DNA from: Streptomyces exfoliatus
GTDB lineage: Bacteria; Actinomycetota; Actinomycetes; Streptomycetales; Streptomycetaceae
Length of the DNA: 64,000 nt
Direction: 5' to 3'
Assembly (NCBI RefSeq): GCF_000725545.1
Contig: NZ_JNZP01000005.1
Coordinates: 62,001 to 126,000, forward strand
Part shown: piece after piece, positions 17,460 to 24,553 of the stretch
Position numbering within the stretch: position 1 is the first letter of the stretch
Layout: the number at the start of each line of letters is the position of its first letter
Translations under genes and position numbers: made by a program
The notes under the pieces: generated by a model
Told to the model about the DNA's origin: nothing
Databases searched by the model: none
The model's input: only the letters and a program-made list of their open reading frames with translations

Positions 17460-18320
17460 TCATCCCTCGGGAGCGTCAAGAACAGCTTCCTCTACAGTTT
17501 TCTGCTCGGGAATGCCAGTTGACTTCCATTCGACATCACTGAGGTCGACCCCGAATCGACAATTTTCTTCCAGGAACACATCCTCACGGAACACCAGAAC
17601 AGGCTTGGGCCCCTTCCCCGGACCTTTAGTTTCCTTCCAGATGATCTCTGCAGGACGATTCCGGAATTCTTTCAGCTTCGCATCGCGCTGATCACCCGAA
17701 TCCATCAGCGAGATTTCGATGCCGTCCAGGATGAGCTCCTCCATTTCGACACCGCTGTAACTGCGGTTGCAGAGAAGCCCGGCCGCCCGCTTCCGCCCCG
17801 GATGGATCGAGTCCCAGACCGAGCGAGCATTCCTCCGACCCTGACCTGGCGGGTTTCCCCCGAATCCGGTCATCACGGTATTCCAGAGGACCGGACTGTA
17901 GGCGCGCAGAAGGGCCCGTTCGCCCAATACGATCCAGACATCATCGAGGGTCAGGTACCTGACGTCGAAGTCCGAATCCTGGAGATTGGAAGGCTCTTTA
18001 ATGCTTCTACGGTGATCACTTATCCGGTCGAACAGTTTACGTTGAGTCAGGTTCGGCGGATCTCCGTAGCTACTATCACCAGCCGAAGCCTTCCCCACGT
18101 AAATGGGGATATCGGTGCCCTTCAGGCCCTTATAAATTGCAAGGTCGCCCTTGTAGTAGAGCGCATAGAGCCCGGCACCTGGGAACGGCTCTACCTGGTC
18201 CAGTGGCACCCGTGGACGACGGTCCATCTCCTCCCGGAGATTACGGCCGAGCAAGTCAAGGCCCAACGGATTGAACTGTGGGGATGCAGGGCTGGGAGCC
18301 ATGGACGGGATCCTACCCAC
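17460..18320 (-). CDS. Eco29kI-family GIY-YIG restriction endonuclease
   Basis: The 286-aa protein has the GIY-YIG core as GLYALYY (50-56) and IYVGKA (73-78). R103/R104 in SDHRRSI, E134 in VLGERALL and N147 in LWNTVMTGFGG follow, matching the order of catalytic residues in Eco29kI. Known family members cut CCGCGG, so that is the likely but unproven target. It is the third gene after the methyltransferase and Vsr genes on the same strand, 100 bp past Vsr. Base composition is clearly less GC-rich than its neighbours, a sign of recent transfer. The start could be M7. Confidence 0.88.
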   Translation of the reverse strand: MGRIPSMAPSPASPQFNPLGLDLLGRNLREEMDRRPRVPLDQVEPFPGAGLYALYYKGDLAIYKGLKGTDIPIYVGKASAGDSSYGDPPNLTQRKLFDRISDHRRSIKEPSNLQDSDFDVRYLTLDDVWIVLGERALLRAYSPVLWNTVMTGFGGNPPGQGRRNARSVWDSIHPGRKRAAGLLCNRSYSGVEMEELILDGIEISLMDSGDQRDAKLKEFRNRPAEIIWKETKGPGKGPKPVLVFREDVFLEENCRFGVDLSDVEWKSTGIPEQKTVEEAVLDAPEG

Positions 18321-18420
18321 GGGCGGAGACTCCCCGGCCTCCAGGGATCAACAACCTGTCAGATTCCGGCCCGACGCCGAGCGCCGCCGATCCGAGCAAG
18401 CTGTGCACAATAGACGCATG

Positions 18421-19215
18421 TCATCCCGATTCGGGATGACTTATCGGCGAGCCCCGCACAGCACTTATCACCCTCGCGGCTGCCACGTCAGCGTCCTCGT
18501 GCTCCCAGATACGGACGACTGTCCAGCCCGCCTCTCGCAGGAGGCGATCCGTCTCCACGTCCCTGATTCGGTTGCCCTCGATCTTGCTTCGCCAGAACTC
18601 GGCGTTCTTATGCGACTCCCGAAGGTGGTCCGGGCAGCCGTGCCAAAAGCAGCCGTCGACGAACACCGCGACCTTGGGCCTAGAGAAGATCAGATCGGCG
18701 GTGCGGCGCAAGGTGGGCAGCGGACGTGCCGCCACGCGATAGCGAAGCCCCTGCTTGTGCAGCAAGGAACGGAGCCTCAGCTCGGGTCGGGTGTCCTTGC
18801 TCCGATTGGCCCGCATCACCGCGCGTACCGACGGCGAGGAAGCCCAGGAGCCTTCCGCCGGCGGTTCCTCGGTGAGAAGGCCCTTCTCCCAGGCCATCTT
18901 CCAGCCCTCGGCGAGGTTCGCGGCCCGGGTCTCATGCTCGACCTGCCCGAGGTAGCGGGCCGGAGATTTGCCGCCATCGGACCAGCGCAGGTACGCGCGG
19001 ATGCGTCGCGTGTCGGGAAGTACCTTCAACTCCACCGACGCCCGGGCGAACCGCCCCTCGCCAAGATCCACAGAGCGCCTGTGGCGACCACCCGCAGCTC
19101 GGTCCTGTTCGGCCGCGATGACAGCCCGGGCCCTACCAGCCCGCCCTTTCCACGCCCGGTCCGGCGGCGAGTCGTGCTTCCAGCCGCTCTGCACCCTGCT
19201 GGTGGGCCCGGTCAC
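18421..19215 (-). CDS. vsr: Very short patch repair (Vsr) type endonuclease
   Basis: The C-terminal half is a clear Vsr domain: RANRSKDTRPELRLRSLLH, ADLIFSRPKVAVFVDGCFW, the zinc-binding HGCPDH and GWTVVRIWEHE. Vsr nicks at T:G mismatches made when 5-methylcytosine deaminates, so it commonly partners a C5-methyltransferase. The GTG at 19215 overlaps the methyltransferase stop (GTGA), giving 264 aa with an N-terminal extension of about 130 residues that includes KVLPDTRRIRAYLRWSDG. Classical Vsr proteins are about 155 aa; the extension is common in actinobacterial homologues and has unknown function. Confidence 0.93.
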   Translation of the reverse strand: MTGPTSRVQSGWKHDSPPDRAWKGRAGRARAVIAAEQDRAAGGRHRRSVDLGEGRFARASVELKVLPDTRRIRAYLRWSDGGKSPARYLGQVEHETRAANLAEGWKMAWEKGLLTEEPPAEGSWASSPSVRAVMRANRSKDTRPELRLRSLLHKQGLRYRVAARPLPTLRRTADLIFSRPKVAVFVDGCFWHGCPDHLRESHKNAEFWRSKIEGNRIRDVETDRLLREAGWTVVRIWEHEDADVAAARVISAVRGSPISHPESG

Positions 19216-20525
19216 TTCTGTCGCTCCTCCGCCTCTTCCAGGACGGTGGCGACCGCCTTCGCGAAGACCTCGCCAAGGGCAACGGGCACGGCATTGCCGA
19301 GCTGGCGCATCTTCTCCCCCCGGGGGCCCTTGAGCTCCCACGTGTCGGGGAACGTCATGACGCGCGCGGTTTCGCGGACCGTCATGTACCTGTACTTGTA
19401 CCGGACGCCACCCTGAGCGGCCTTGTCGGCCACCAACTCGTCCAGGAGCATGACCGACTCGCCGCCGGGCACACCGTGAACGCCGGCCTTGACAGTCTTC
19501 GCCGGGCGGTCGAGTTCGTTGGGGGTGTGCCCGTCGTAGATCCGGGCACCGGGCCAGCCGATGTGTTCCGTGAACCCGCCGAGGAAGTGCTCGGTGCGGT
19601 CCAGCCACTCGTCCGGCACATCCGGCAGGGGCTTGTTGTCGCCGATGCCGGCGATCGCGTCACGCAGGGTGTACCAGGGGAGCAGGCCGTCGTCCATCGG
19701 CATGGTCTTCGGGAGCCGGGCCATGACCCACTCGCGCACATGGGTGGGCACATCCGCGTGCCGCTCCCAGTAGCTCCCGTCCTCCATGGACCGATGGAGA
19801 GCAGACTCGGAGTGCGTCGGCTTCACGAGCTCCTTGAACAGCTCAAGGTCGACGTTCAGGTCGCGACGGAAAGCAACGATGATCACACGGTTGCGGATCT
19901 GAGGCACCCCGTAGTCGGCAGCGTTCACCGGCATCATGACGATGTCGTACCGCTTCTTGGGGTCGTCCGGCTCCTTCTCCCGCCGCTCCAGCAGGTACTC
20001 GTAGTGCTGCTCCCAGGTACGGTCGCCTCGCTCCTCGAAGGGCAACTCCAGCTCGCGCTGGATGTAGTCGAAGTAGCGGCGGAACGATGGCCTAAGCAGG
20101 CCGCGCACGTTCTCGCAGATCACGGCCTTCGGCTGGATCTGTTGGACGGCCTTGAACATCTGGGGAAACATGTTCCGCTTGTCCTCGTCGCCCTTGGCGA
20201 CGCCGCCGAGGCTGAACGGCTGGCAGGGAGGACCGCCGGCGAGCACGTCCACCTGGCCCGCCAGATAGTCCATGTCGAGCTCTTGGACATCGCCCGCGAC
20301 GAGGGGCACCTTCTCGTCAGGCCCGGGGGCTCGGGTCGGCTTCTGGCCGTCGGGCAGCCGCTGGGCCCCGTTGGCCTCCAGGGTCTCGCATGCCCGCTTG
20401 GCGAACTCATTGAAGAGCAGGGGGCGGAATCCGGCGCGGTGGACAGCCATGGCCAGACCGCCAGCGCCCGCGAAGAGTTCGACGCCCGTGCGGTCCTTCT
20501 TTGATCCTTCTTGCAGTTCAGCCAT
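19212..20525 (-). CDS. DNA (cytosine-5-)-methyltransferase of a type II R-M system
   Basis: The 437-aa protein has all main C5-MTase motifs in order: motif I VELFAGAGGLAMA, motif IV GGPPCQPFS with the catalytic Cys, motif VI ENVRGLL, motif VIII PQIRNRVIIV, a target-recognition region at about 220-370 and motif X RQLGNAVPVALGE. It methylates the host copies of the site cut by the GIY-YIG nuclease(s). It leads a minus-strand operon MTase-vsr-Eco29kI-like and is divergent from a second GIY-YIG gene 116 bp away. Confidence 0.95.
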   Translation of the reverse strand: MAELQEGSKKDRTGVELFAGAGGLAMAVHRAGFRPLLFNEFAKRACETLEANGAQRLPDGQKPTRAPGPDEKVPLVAGDVQELDMDYLAGQVDVLAGGPPCQPFSLGGVAKGDEDKRNMFPQMFKAVQQIQPKAVICENVRGLLRPSFRRYFDYIQRELELPFEERGDRTWEQHYEYLLERREKEPDDPKKRYDIVMMPVNAADYGVPQIRNRVIIVAFRRDLNVDLELFKELVKPTHSESALHRSMEDGSYWERHADVPTHVREWVMARLPKTMPMDDGLLPWYTLRDAIAGIGDNKPLPDVPDEWLDRTEHFLGGFTEHIGWPGARIYDGHTPNELDRPAKTVKAGVHGVPGGESVMLLDELVADKAAQGGVRYKYRYMTVRETARVMTFPDTWELKGPRGEKMRQLGNAVPVALGEVFAKAVATVLEEAEERQK

Positions 20526-20641
20526 TCAAAAAGCATACCGCGGAGTTGTAGATCTTCAAGCCATTTCGAGGTGAAGGTTCGGCCACATGTGCAGGCCACC
20601 GATAGGGTTTCCGGGATCATGTCGACCAAGGGAGTGGACGA
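20526..20641. promoter_or_regulatory. Divergent promoter region of the R-M locus, with a CCGCGG site
   Basis: This 116-bp gap drives the methyltransferase leftwards and the GIY-YIG/AbrB pair rightwards. It contains one CCGCGG at 20538-20543, the target of known Eco29kI-family enzymes, 13 bp from the methyltransferase start. Methylation of that site could feed back on the promoter. This is inference: CCGCGG is frequent in GC-rich DNA. Confidence 0.45.
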
Positions 20642-21481
20642 ATGGTGCCGGTGGTGGGCTCCGAGGACGGGACGCAGTACCACAAGGACTTCACCCTGAG
20701 CATTACCAAGGCGCTCGGCGACCAGTTGGCGTACGCGCTGAAGAAGCTTGGCCGGGCGCCTCTCTCCGAAGAGAGCATCGCGCGACTCAAAGAGAAGCCC
20801 GGGGTCTACCAGCTCTACCTGAACGGGAAGTTCGTCTACGTCGGCAAGGCCGACAAGTCGCTGCCGGCCCGCCTCGGCAACCATCTGCGCAAGATCTCTG
20901 GGCGTCGCAACATCTCCCTGGATGAGATGGCCTTCTCGTGTCTGTACGTGGCGGAGGACTTCTCCGCCCTCGCACCCGAGCAGCTGCTCATCACCCACCA
21001 CAAGGGACAGGGCGACATCCCCTGGAACAACAACGGCTTCGGCAACAAGGATCCGGGCCGTCAGCGAGACAGCACGGTCCTTAAGCGGAATCACTTCGAT
21101 GTTCTGTTCCCCATTGACCTGGACCGGCCGATCGAGGGTCTGCAGGCTGGCGAGACGACGCTGCATGAACTCCTAGAAGCGATCAAGGCTGGCCTCCCGT
21201 ACATCTTCAGGTATGGAAAGTCGGCGGAGTTCAAGGCTCGAAGCGTTCACGTGCCATCGGCCGCGATGACCGCCGACGAGGTCTTCCAGCTGATCTCGGC
21301 GGAGATACCGGACAAGTGGCAGGTCGCCGCCCTCATGGGTTACGTGATCATGTACGACGACAGCCCCAATACGTACAGGAGCGCGTGGCGGTACTACCGC
21401 CATGGCGAGCGCATCAGCGCCGTGCCTGAGGCGGACCCGGCGGGGGTTGTCGAAGCCGAGCCACCGTCGATGGATGACTGA
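20642..21481 (+). CDS. Second GIY-YIG nuclease, Eco29kI-like
   Basis: The 279-aa protein has the core PGVYQLY (53-59) and VYVGKA (66-71), R77 and H81 in ARLGNHLRK, E113 in APEQLL and N129 with PWNNNGFGNKDPGR. The WNxxxxGFG...PGxxR segment is shared with the nuclease at 17460-18320, so both belong to the Eco29kI branch though they are otherwise divergent. It is divergent from the methyltransferase. ATG follows GGGAG with 8-bp spacing. The C-terminal 90 residues are unassigned. Its 3' end overlaps the small AbrB-like gene. Confidence 0.86.
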   Translation: MVPVVGSEDGTQYHKDFTLSITKALGDQLAYALKKLGRAPLSEESIARLKEKPGVYQLYLNGKFVYVGKADKSLPARLGNHLRKISGRRNISLDEMAFSCLYVAEDFSALAPEQLLITHHKGQGDIPWNNNGFGNKDPGRQRDSTVLKRNHFDVLFPIDLDRPIEGLQAGETTLHELLEAIKAGLPYIFRYGKSAEFKARSVHVPSAAMTADEVFQLISAEIPDKWQVAALMGYVIMYDDSPNTYRSAWRYYRHGERISAVPEADPAGVVEAEPPSMDD

Positions 21482-21752
21482 CCAGCTGACACAGACCAGC
21501 ACCACAGTCAGCAGCCGAAGCGGCGGCCGTAGATCGCGAAAGTTCCGGTGCCACACTGACGGGATATTCAGGGAGCCGGCCGAGACCACCGTCTCTGAAG
21601 CCGGCATCGTCGAGATCCCCTTGGGGGTACTCGCGGGGGCCGGGCTGTCGCCAGGAGCAGCCGTCGTCGTGTACAGCGACGGAGATGGGCGCATCGTTGT
21701 CCGTCGGAAGGAAGATGCGATCCGCGACCTGCTGGAGAACGGTTCGCTGTGA
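21474..21752 (+). CDS. Small AbrB/SpoVT-like swapped-hairpin protein
   Basis: The 92-aa frame starts at the ATG overlapping the GIY-YIG stop by 8 bp. Residues about 38-92 read VSEAGIVEIPLGVLAGAGL to GRIVVRRKEDAIRDLL. This is the pattern of AbrB/MazE DNA-binding domains: IPxxVLxxxGLxxG, then a hydrophobic strand and a KEDAI tail. Such proteins act as transition regulators or antitoxins. Its position as the last gene of the R-M locus suggests a controller of the restriction genes, but no experiment or conserved C-box supports this. No toxin gene is next to it. Confidence 0.7.
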   Translation: MTDQLTQTSTTVSSRSGGRRSRKFRCHTDGIFREPAETTVSEAGIVEIPLGVLAGAGLSPGAAVVVYSDGDGRIVVRRKEDAIRDLLENGSL

Positions 21753-21767
21753 TCCAACGGCGGCCAC

Positions 21768-21788
21768 GTGGTTGCAGTTCTGGTTACA
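21768..21788. repeat. Putative arm-type recombinase site, right
   Basis: It matches the left arm element in 18 of 21 positions and the same orientation, starting GTGGTTGCAGTTCTGG. It lies 96 bp inside attR, in the 132-bp gap after the last island gene, where no recombinase gene fits. Confidence 0.5.
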
Positions 21789-21884
21789 TTCACCCCCGTC
21801 TGGCCCCGTTCGGACAGAGCCACCCCGAACGCTCCGCCACAGGTCAGGACACCTACGACCCCCGCCGGACCCCCGTACGAACAT

Positions 21885-21949
21885 TTGGAAAGCGTGTTGG
21901 GGGCAACCCCTCACGAGTTCGAATCTCGTATCCTCCGCCAGTGCCTCAC
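21885..21949. repeat. attR: second copy of the 65-bp tRNA-Ser 3' repeat
   Basis: It is an exact copy of 9558-9622. The 5' half of the tRNA is missing (it is preceded by CCCCGTACGAACAT), so this copy cannot make a tRNA. Chromosomal sequence resumes at 21950. Confidence 0.93.
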
Positions 21950-22019
21950 GGGGCCCTTCTTCGCTGTCCGTCTCAGTTTCCGTCTCAGTCGCTCCGCGAG
22001 CAGCGTGGGACGCGCCCCT

Positions 22020-22448
22020 CTACCCGGGCACGTCGGCTGCTTTGGGTCGAATCAGTCGGGAGGCGGTCCAGGCTCCCGCCGTGACGGTGCCGGTCTGCGA
22101 CAGGCCGGCGGCCGAAGCGGCTTCTTCGATCTCGCTGGGCTCCAGGTGGCCGGGCTTGCCGGGGTTCGGCGTCAGTACCCAGACGTGGCCATCGGCGGAG
22201 AGCGGGCCGGCCGCCTCCGTCAGGATGTCGACGAGGTCACCATCGGCCTGCCGCAACCACAGGAGCACGACGTCGACCGCGCCCTGATGGTCGTCGCTGA
22301 CGAGGCTGCCGCCGACGGCTTCCTCGACCGACTTCCGCAGGCTGTCGTCGACATCGTCATCCTCTCCGAGCTCCTGCACCACCAGGCCGTGGGAAATCCC
22401 CAACCGAGCGCCGTGATCGACCTCTTCGGGCTCAGCAACAGATGTCAT
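22020..22448 (-). CDS. DUF3052 family protein
   Basis: The 142-aa acidic protein matches the actinobacterial DUF3052 family: ARLGISHGLVVQELGEDDDVDDSLR near the start, VLLWLRQADGDLVDIL in the middle, and a WVLTPNPGKPGHLEPSEIEEAA C-terminal part. It is a cytosolic protein of unknown function found in nearly all Streptomyces. The ATG has a strong GGGGAGGGGAG ribosome-binding site. It is the first chromosomal gene after attR. Confidence 0.85.
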   Translation of the reverse strand: MTSVAEPEEVDHGARLGISHGLVVQELGEDDDVDDSLRKSVEEAVGGSLVSDDHQGAVDVVLLWLRQADGDLVDILTEAAGPLSADGHVWVLTPNPGKPGHLEPSEIEEAASAAGLSQTGTVTAGAWTASRLIRPKAADVPG

Positions 22449-22530
22449 CGTGCTCCCCTCCCCCGTCGTGAAGGCAACGCGTACCCGTTGACCGACCAGG
22501 ATGACAGCCTCGGCCCTCGCCCGAGCCGCG

Positions 22531-23175
22531 TCAGGCCTTCATGGCTGGGAGGTCTTCCCCGACGCCGGTGCCGAGGAGGTCGAAGACGTACGTGGCCTCC
22601 GGGGCCACGGCGGCCGCGATCCGGTCGTTGGACTCCCCGGCCAGGGTGAGTTCCTGGATGCGCCGGAACAGCAGGCGGTGCGCTGCCCCCAGGAGCGCGG
22701 CGGCGGCCCGGGGGGCGATGGCCGGCGCGGCGGCGGGGGCGTCGGCCGCGAGCGCCGCGGCGAGGGCCTCCTCCCGCAGGTCGTGCAGTTCGCGCAGCCG
22801 GGCCGTGAGGGTGGGGCTGTCGGCGATCATGCGGGCGAACTCCGGACCGGCGAAGCCCGCGACGGGGTCACACTGCTCGACCGCCGCGACGAACTCACGC
22901 CGCAGCGCCGCGAGCGCCGACTCTCCCGCCGCCCGGTCGGCGACCGCGCGCGCCAGGGACGCGGTGAACGCCTCGTGGTGGTCGAGGGCCAGGTCCTCCT
23001 TGCGCGCGAAGTAGTTGGTGACCGTCTTCTTGGCGACGCGGGCCGCCGTGGCGATCTCGGCGATGGTCGTCTGCTCGAAGCCCTGCTCCATGAAGAGCCG
23101 GGTGGCGTGGTCGGAGATCAGCTGCCTGGTCTCCTGCTTCTTGGACTCGCGGAGTCCCATGCTCTCGATACCCAT
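22531..23175 (-). CDS. TetR family regulator
   Basis: The 214-aa protein has an N-terminal TetR helix-turn-helix (KKQETRQLISDHATRLFMEQG, then TTIAEIATAARVAKKTVTNYF). The C-terminal part is Ala-rich and would be the ligand and dimer domain. M6 at 23160 is an alternative start. The adjacent upstream region has two TTAC(N)xxCGTxGCAAA elements flanking a promoter (23185-23252), probably its operators. The usual divergent target, such as an exporter, is not evident; the nearest plus-strand gene is the VOC-cupin at 23634. Confidence 0.9.
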   Translation of the reverse strand: MGIESMGLRESKKQETRQLISDHATRLFMEQGFEQTTIAEIATAARVAKKTVTNYFARKEDLALDHHEAFTASLARAVADRAAGESALAALRREFVAAVEQCDPVAGFAGPEFARMIADSPTLTARLRELHDLREEALAAALAADAPAAAPAIAPRAAAALLGAAHRLLFRRIQELTLAGESNDRIAAAVAPEATYVFDLLGTGVGEDLPAMKA

Positions 23176-23633
23176 GGGCGAATCTTACACTCGTCGCAAA
23201 TTTAGTCTTGACGCACCCGGAAGTCCGTGCATAAAGTTACGTCCGTTGCAAAAATCGCCTCGTAGGACGACACGGGAAGAGACCACCTGTTGCGAAAGCT
23301 GAACCCCACCGCGCTCCCCCTCGGCACGCTCACCACACTCGCCCACGCGCCGCTCGCCCACGCGCCGCTCACGGTCACACCGCTCACCACCGCCGGGACC
23401 ACGCCCCTGGCCGCCGCACCGCGCCCGCTCCGCGAGCTGCCCCGTACCGGCCGCCGCGAGGCGCCTGCCCGCACCCGGACCCACGCGCCGCGGCGTACGT
23501 ACTGACCCCGGTCGTACCGACCCCGGTCGTACTGACCCGGGTCAGCCCCTCGGGTCGTCACACCGAGCCAGAGCACCGCACCGTCGCCCGTACCCCCACG
23601 CCCGCGCACACGCCCACCTGCCGAGGAGCCGCC
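23176..23633. other. 458-bp region with a regulated promoter but no firm gene
   Basis: It contains a -35 TTGACG (23208-23213) and -10 TAAAGT (23232-23237), 18 bp apart, on the plus strand, bracketed by likely TetR operators. A TTG-start frame 23290-23505 (71 codons, Pro/Ala/Thr/Arg-rich, with repeated LAHAPLAHAPLT) follows but has low-complexity composition and no recognisable domain. It could be a decayed gene or a leader. From 23506 to 23633 are CCCCGGTCGTAC repeats and nothing else. Confidence 0.45.
23185..23252 (+). promoter_or_regulatory. TetR operator pair around a plus-strand promoter
   Basis: TTACACTCGTCGCAAA (23185-23200) and TTACGTCCGTTGCAAA (23237-23252) match at 12 of 16 positions, same orientation, 52 bp apart. 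They flank the TTGACG-18-TAAAGT promoter. They lie right upstream of the TetR gene on the other strand, so autoregulation plus repression of the divergent promoter is likely. Confidence 0.55.
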
Positions 23634-24443
23634 GTGAACGTCTCTACCTCCACCCTCTCCCTCACCGTCGCCGACGTGGACGCCTCCCGGGAGTTCCTCA
23701 CCACCCACCTCGGCTACCAGGTGGCCATGGCCGCCGACGGTTTCGCCTCCCTCACCCGTGAGGACGCCGCCGTCGACATCGTGCTGCTCGGCCGCGGCAC
23801 CGAGGTCCTCCCGCCCGAGCAGCGCGACCAGCAGGCGGCCGGCCTGATCCTGGCGTTCACCGTCACCGACCTCGCGGCGGAGGAGGCCCGCCTGCGCGCC
23901 GCGGGCGCCCCCATCACGATGCCGCTTCGTGAAGAGCCCTGGGGGGAGCGGCTGTTCCAGCTGACCGACCCCAACGGCGTCGTCGTCCAGCTCGTCGAGT
24001 GGGTCACGCCGGGCACGTCCGAGACCCCTGACACCGATGACGCCCGGACCGAACAGGAAGAGGCTCCCGCCGTGCACGTGATCAGCCCCTCGGACGAGAC
24101 CGTCACCGTCTCACCCAACGCGACCATGACCGGCCTCGCCGCCCCGAGCCGCGGCAGCGCCGAACTCAGCACGTGGACGGTCGAGATGGCCGCCGGAGCC
24201 ACCGGGCCCGAACACACCATCAGCCGCGAACAGGTCTGGACGGTCACCGCCGGCTCCCTGGAAGTCACCTGCGACGGCCGCACCGAGAAGGTCGCGACCG
24301 GACAGACCGTCGTCCTCCCGCCGGACCTGGTCCGCCGGGTCCACGCCCCCGAGGCGGCGGAGGCGCACGTCGCCATGCGCGCGGACGCCCACGCCACCGT
24401 CCCGGGTACCGAGGGCACGCGCACGCTCCCCTGGGCCGAGTAA
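23634..24443 (+). CDS. VOC (glyoxalase-like)-cupin fusion protein
   Basis: The 269-aa protein has residues 1-125 as a VOC/glyoxalase-bleomycin-resistance-like domain (TLSLTVADVDASREFLTTHLGY, then FQLTDPNGVVVQLVEW). After an acidic linker, residues about 150-260 form a cupin (HTISREQVWTVTAGSLEVTCDG, GQTVVLPPDLVRRVHAPE). Both halves are small metal-binding beta folds often used in detoxification or resistance. Here the VOC start lacks the canonical first metal His and the substrate is unknown. GTG start. The promoter at 23208 may serve it. Confidence 0.82.
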   Translation: MNVSTSTLSLTVADVDASREFLTTHLGYQVAMAADGFASLTREDAAVDIVLLGRGTEVLPPEQRDQQAAGLILAFTVTDLAAEEARLRAAGAPITMPLREEPWGERLFQLTDPNGVVVQLVEWVTPGTSETPDTDDARTEQEEAPAVHVISPSDETVTVSPNATMTGLAAPSRGSAELSTWTVEMAAGATGPEHTISREQVWTVTAGSLEVTCDGRTEKVATGQTVVLPPDLVRRVHAPEAAEAHVAMRADAHATVPGTEGTRTLPWAE

Positions 24444-24480
24444 CACCGGGTACGCGCGCGCGTGGGCAGGGCGTGCCCCA

Positions 24481-24522
24481 CGCCGGAGGGCCGGACCGCA
24501 TCAGCGGTCCGGCCCTCCGGCG
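24481..24522. terminator. Bidirectional terminator
   Basis: A 19-bp perfect stem (24481-24499 with 24504-24522, loop ATCA) lies between the convergent VOC-cupin gene and the secreted-protein gene. Confidence 0.85.
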
Positions 24523-24553
24523 TAAGCGTGTTCCGTGCCGGCTCGCCGCCCGA

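Larger units (their letters stand above)
9558..21949. mobile_element. 12.3-kb tRNA-Ser genomic island with defence cargo, no recombinase found
   Basis: The island is bounded by the 65-bp repeats. Arm-type-like repeats lie inside both ends (9675-9695 and 21768-21788). It carries a CoiA-like gene, the kinase-helicase/PLD pair, an unknown ORF, the methyltransferase-Vsr-GIY-YIG locus and an AbrB-like gene. Parts are visibly less GC-rich than the chromosome, especially 17.4-18.4 kb. No integrase, excisionase, replication or transfer gene is visible, so the element is probably a decayed or trans-mobilised island. Cutting between the repeats would restore one tRNA-Ser and remove 12,327 bp. Confidence 0.88.

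Noticed and set aside
21885..21949. Second tRNA-Ser gene
   Set aside because: Only the 3' half is present, with no acceptor 5' strand, D-arm or 5' anticodon stem; it is attR.
23290..23505. 71-aa protein
   Set aside because: Low-complexity Pro/Ala/Arg composition, TTG start, no ribosome-binding site and no domain; kept only as a note on the region.
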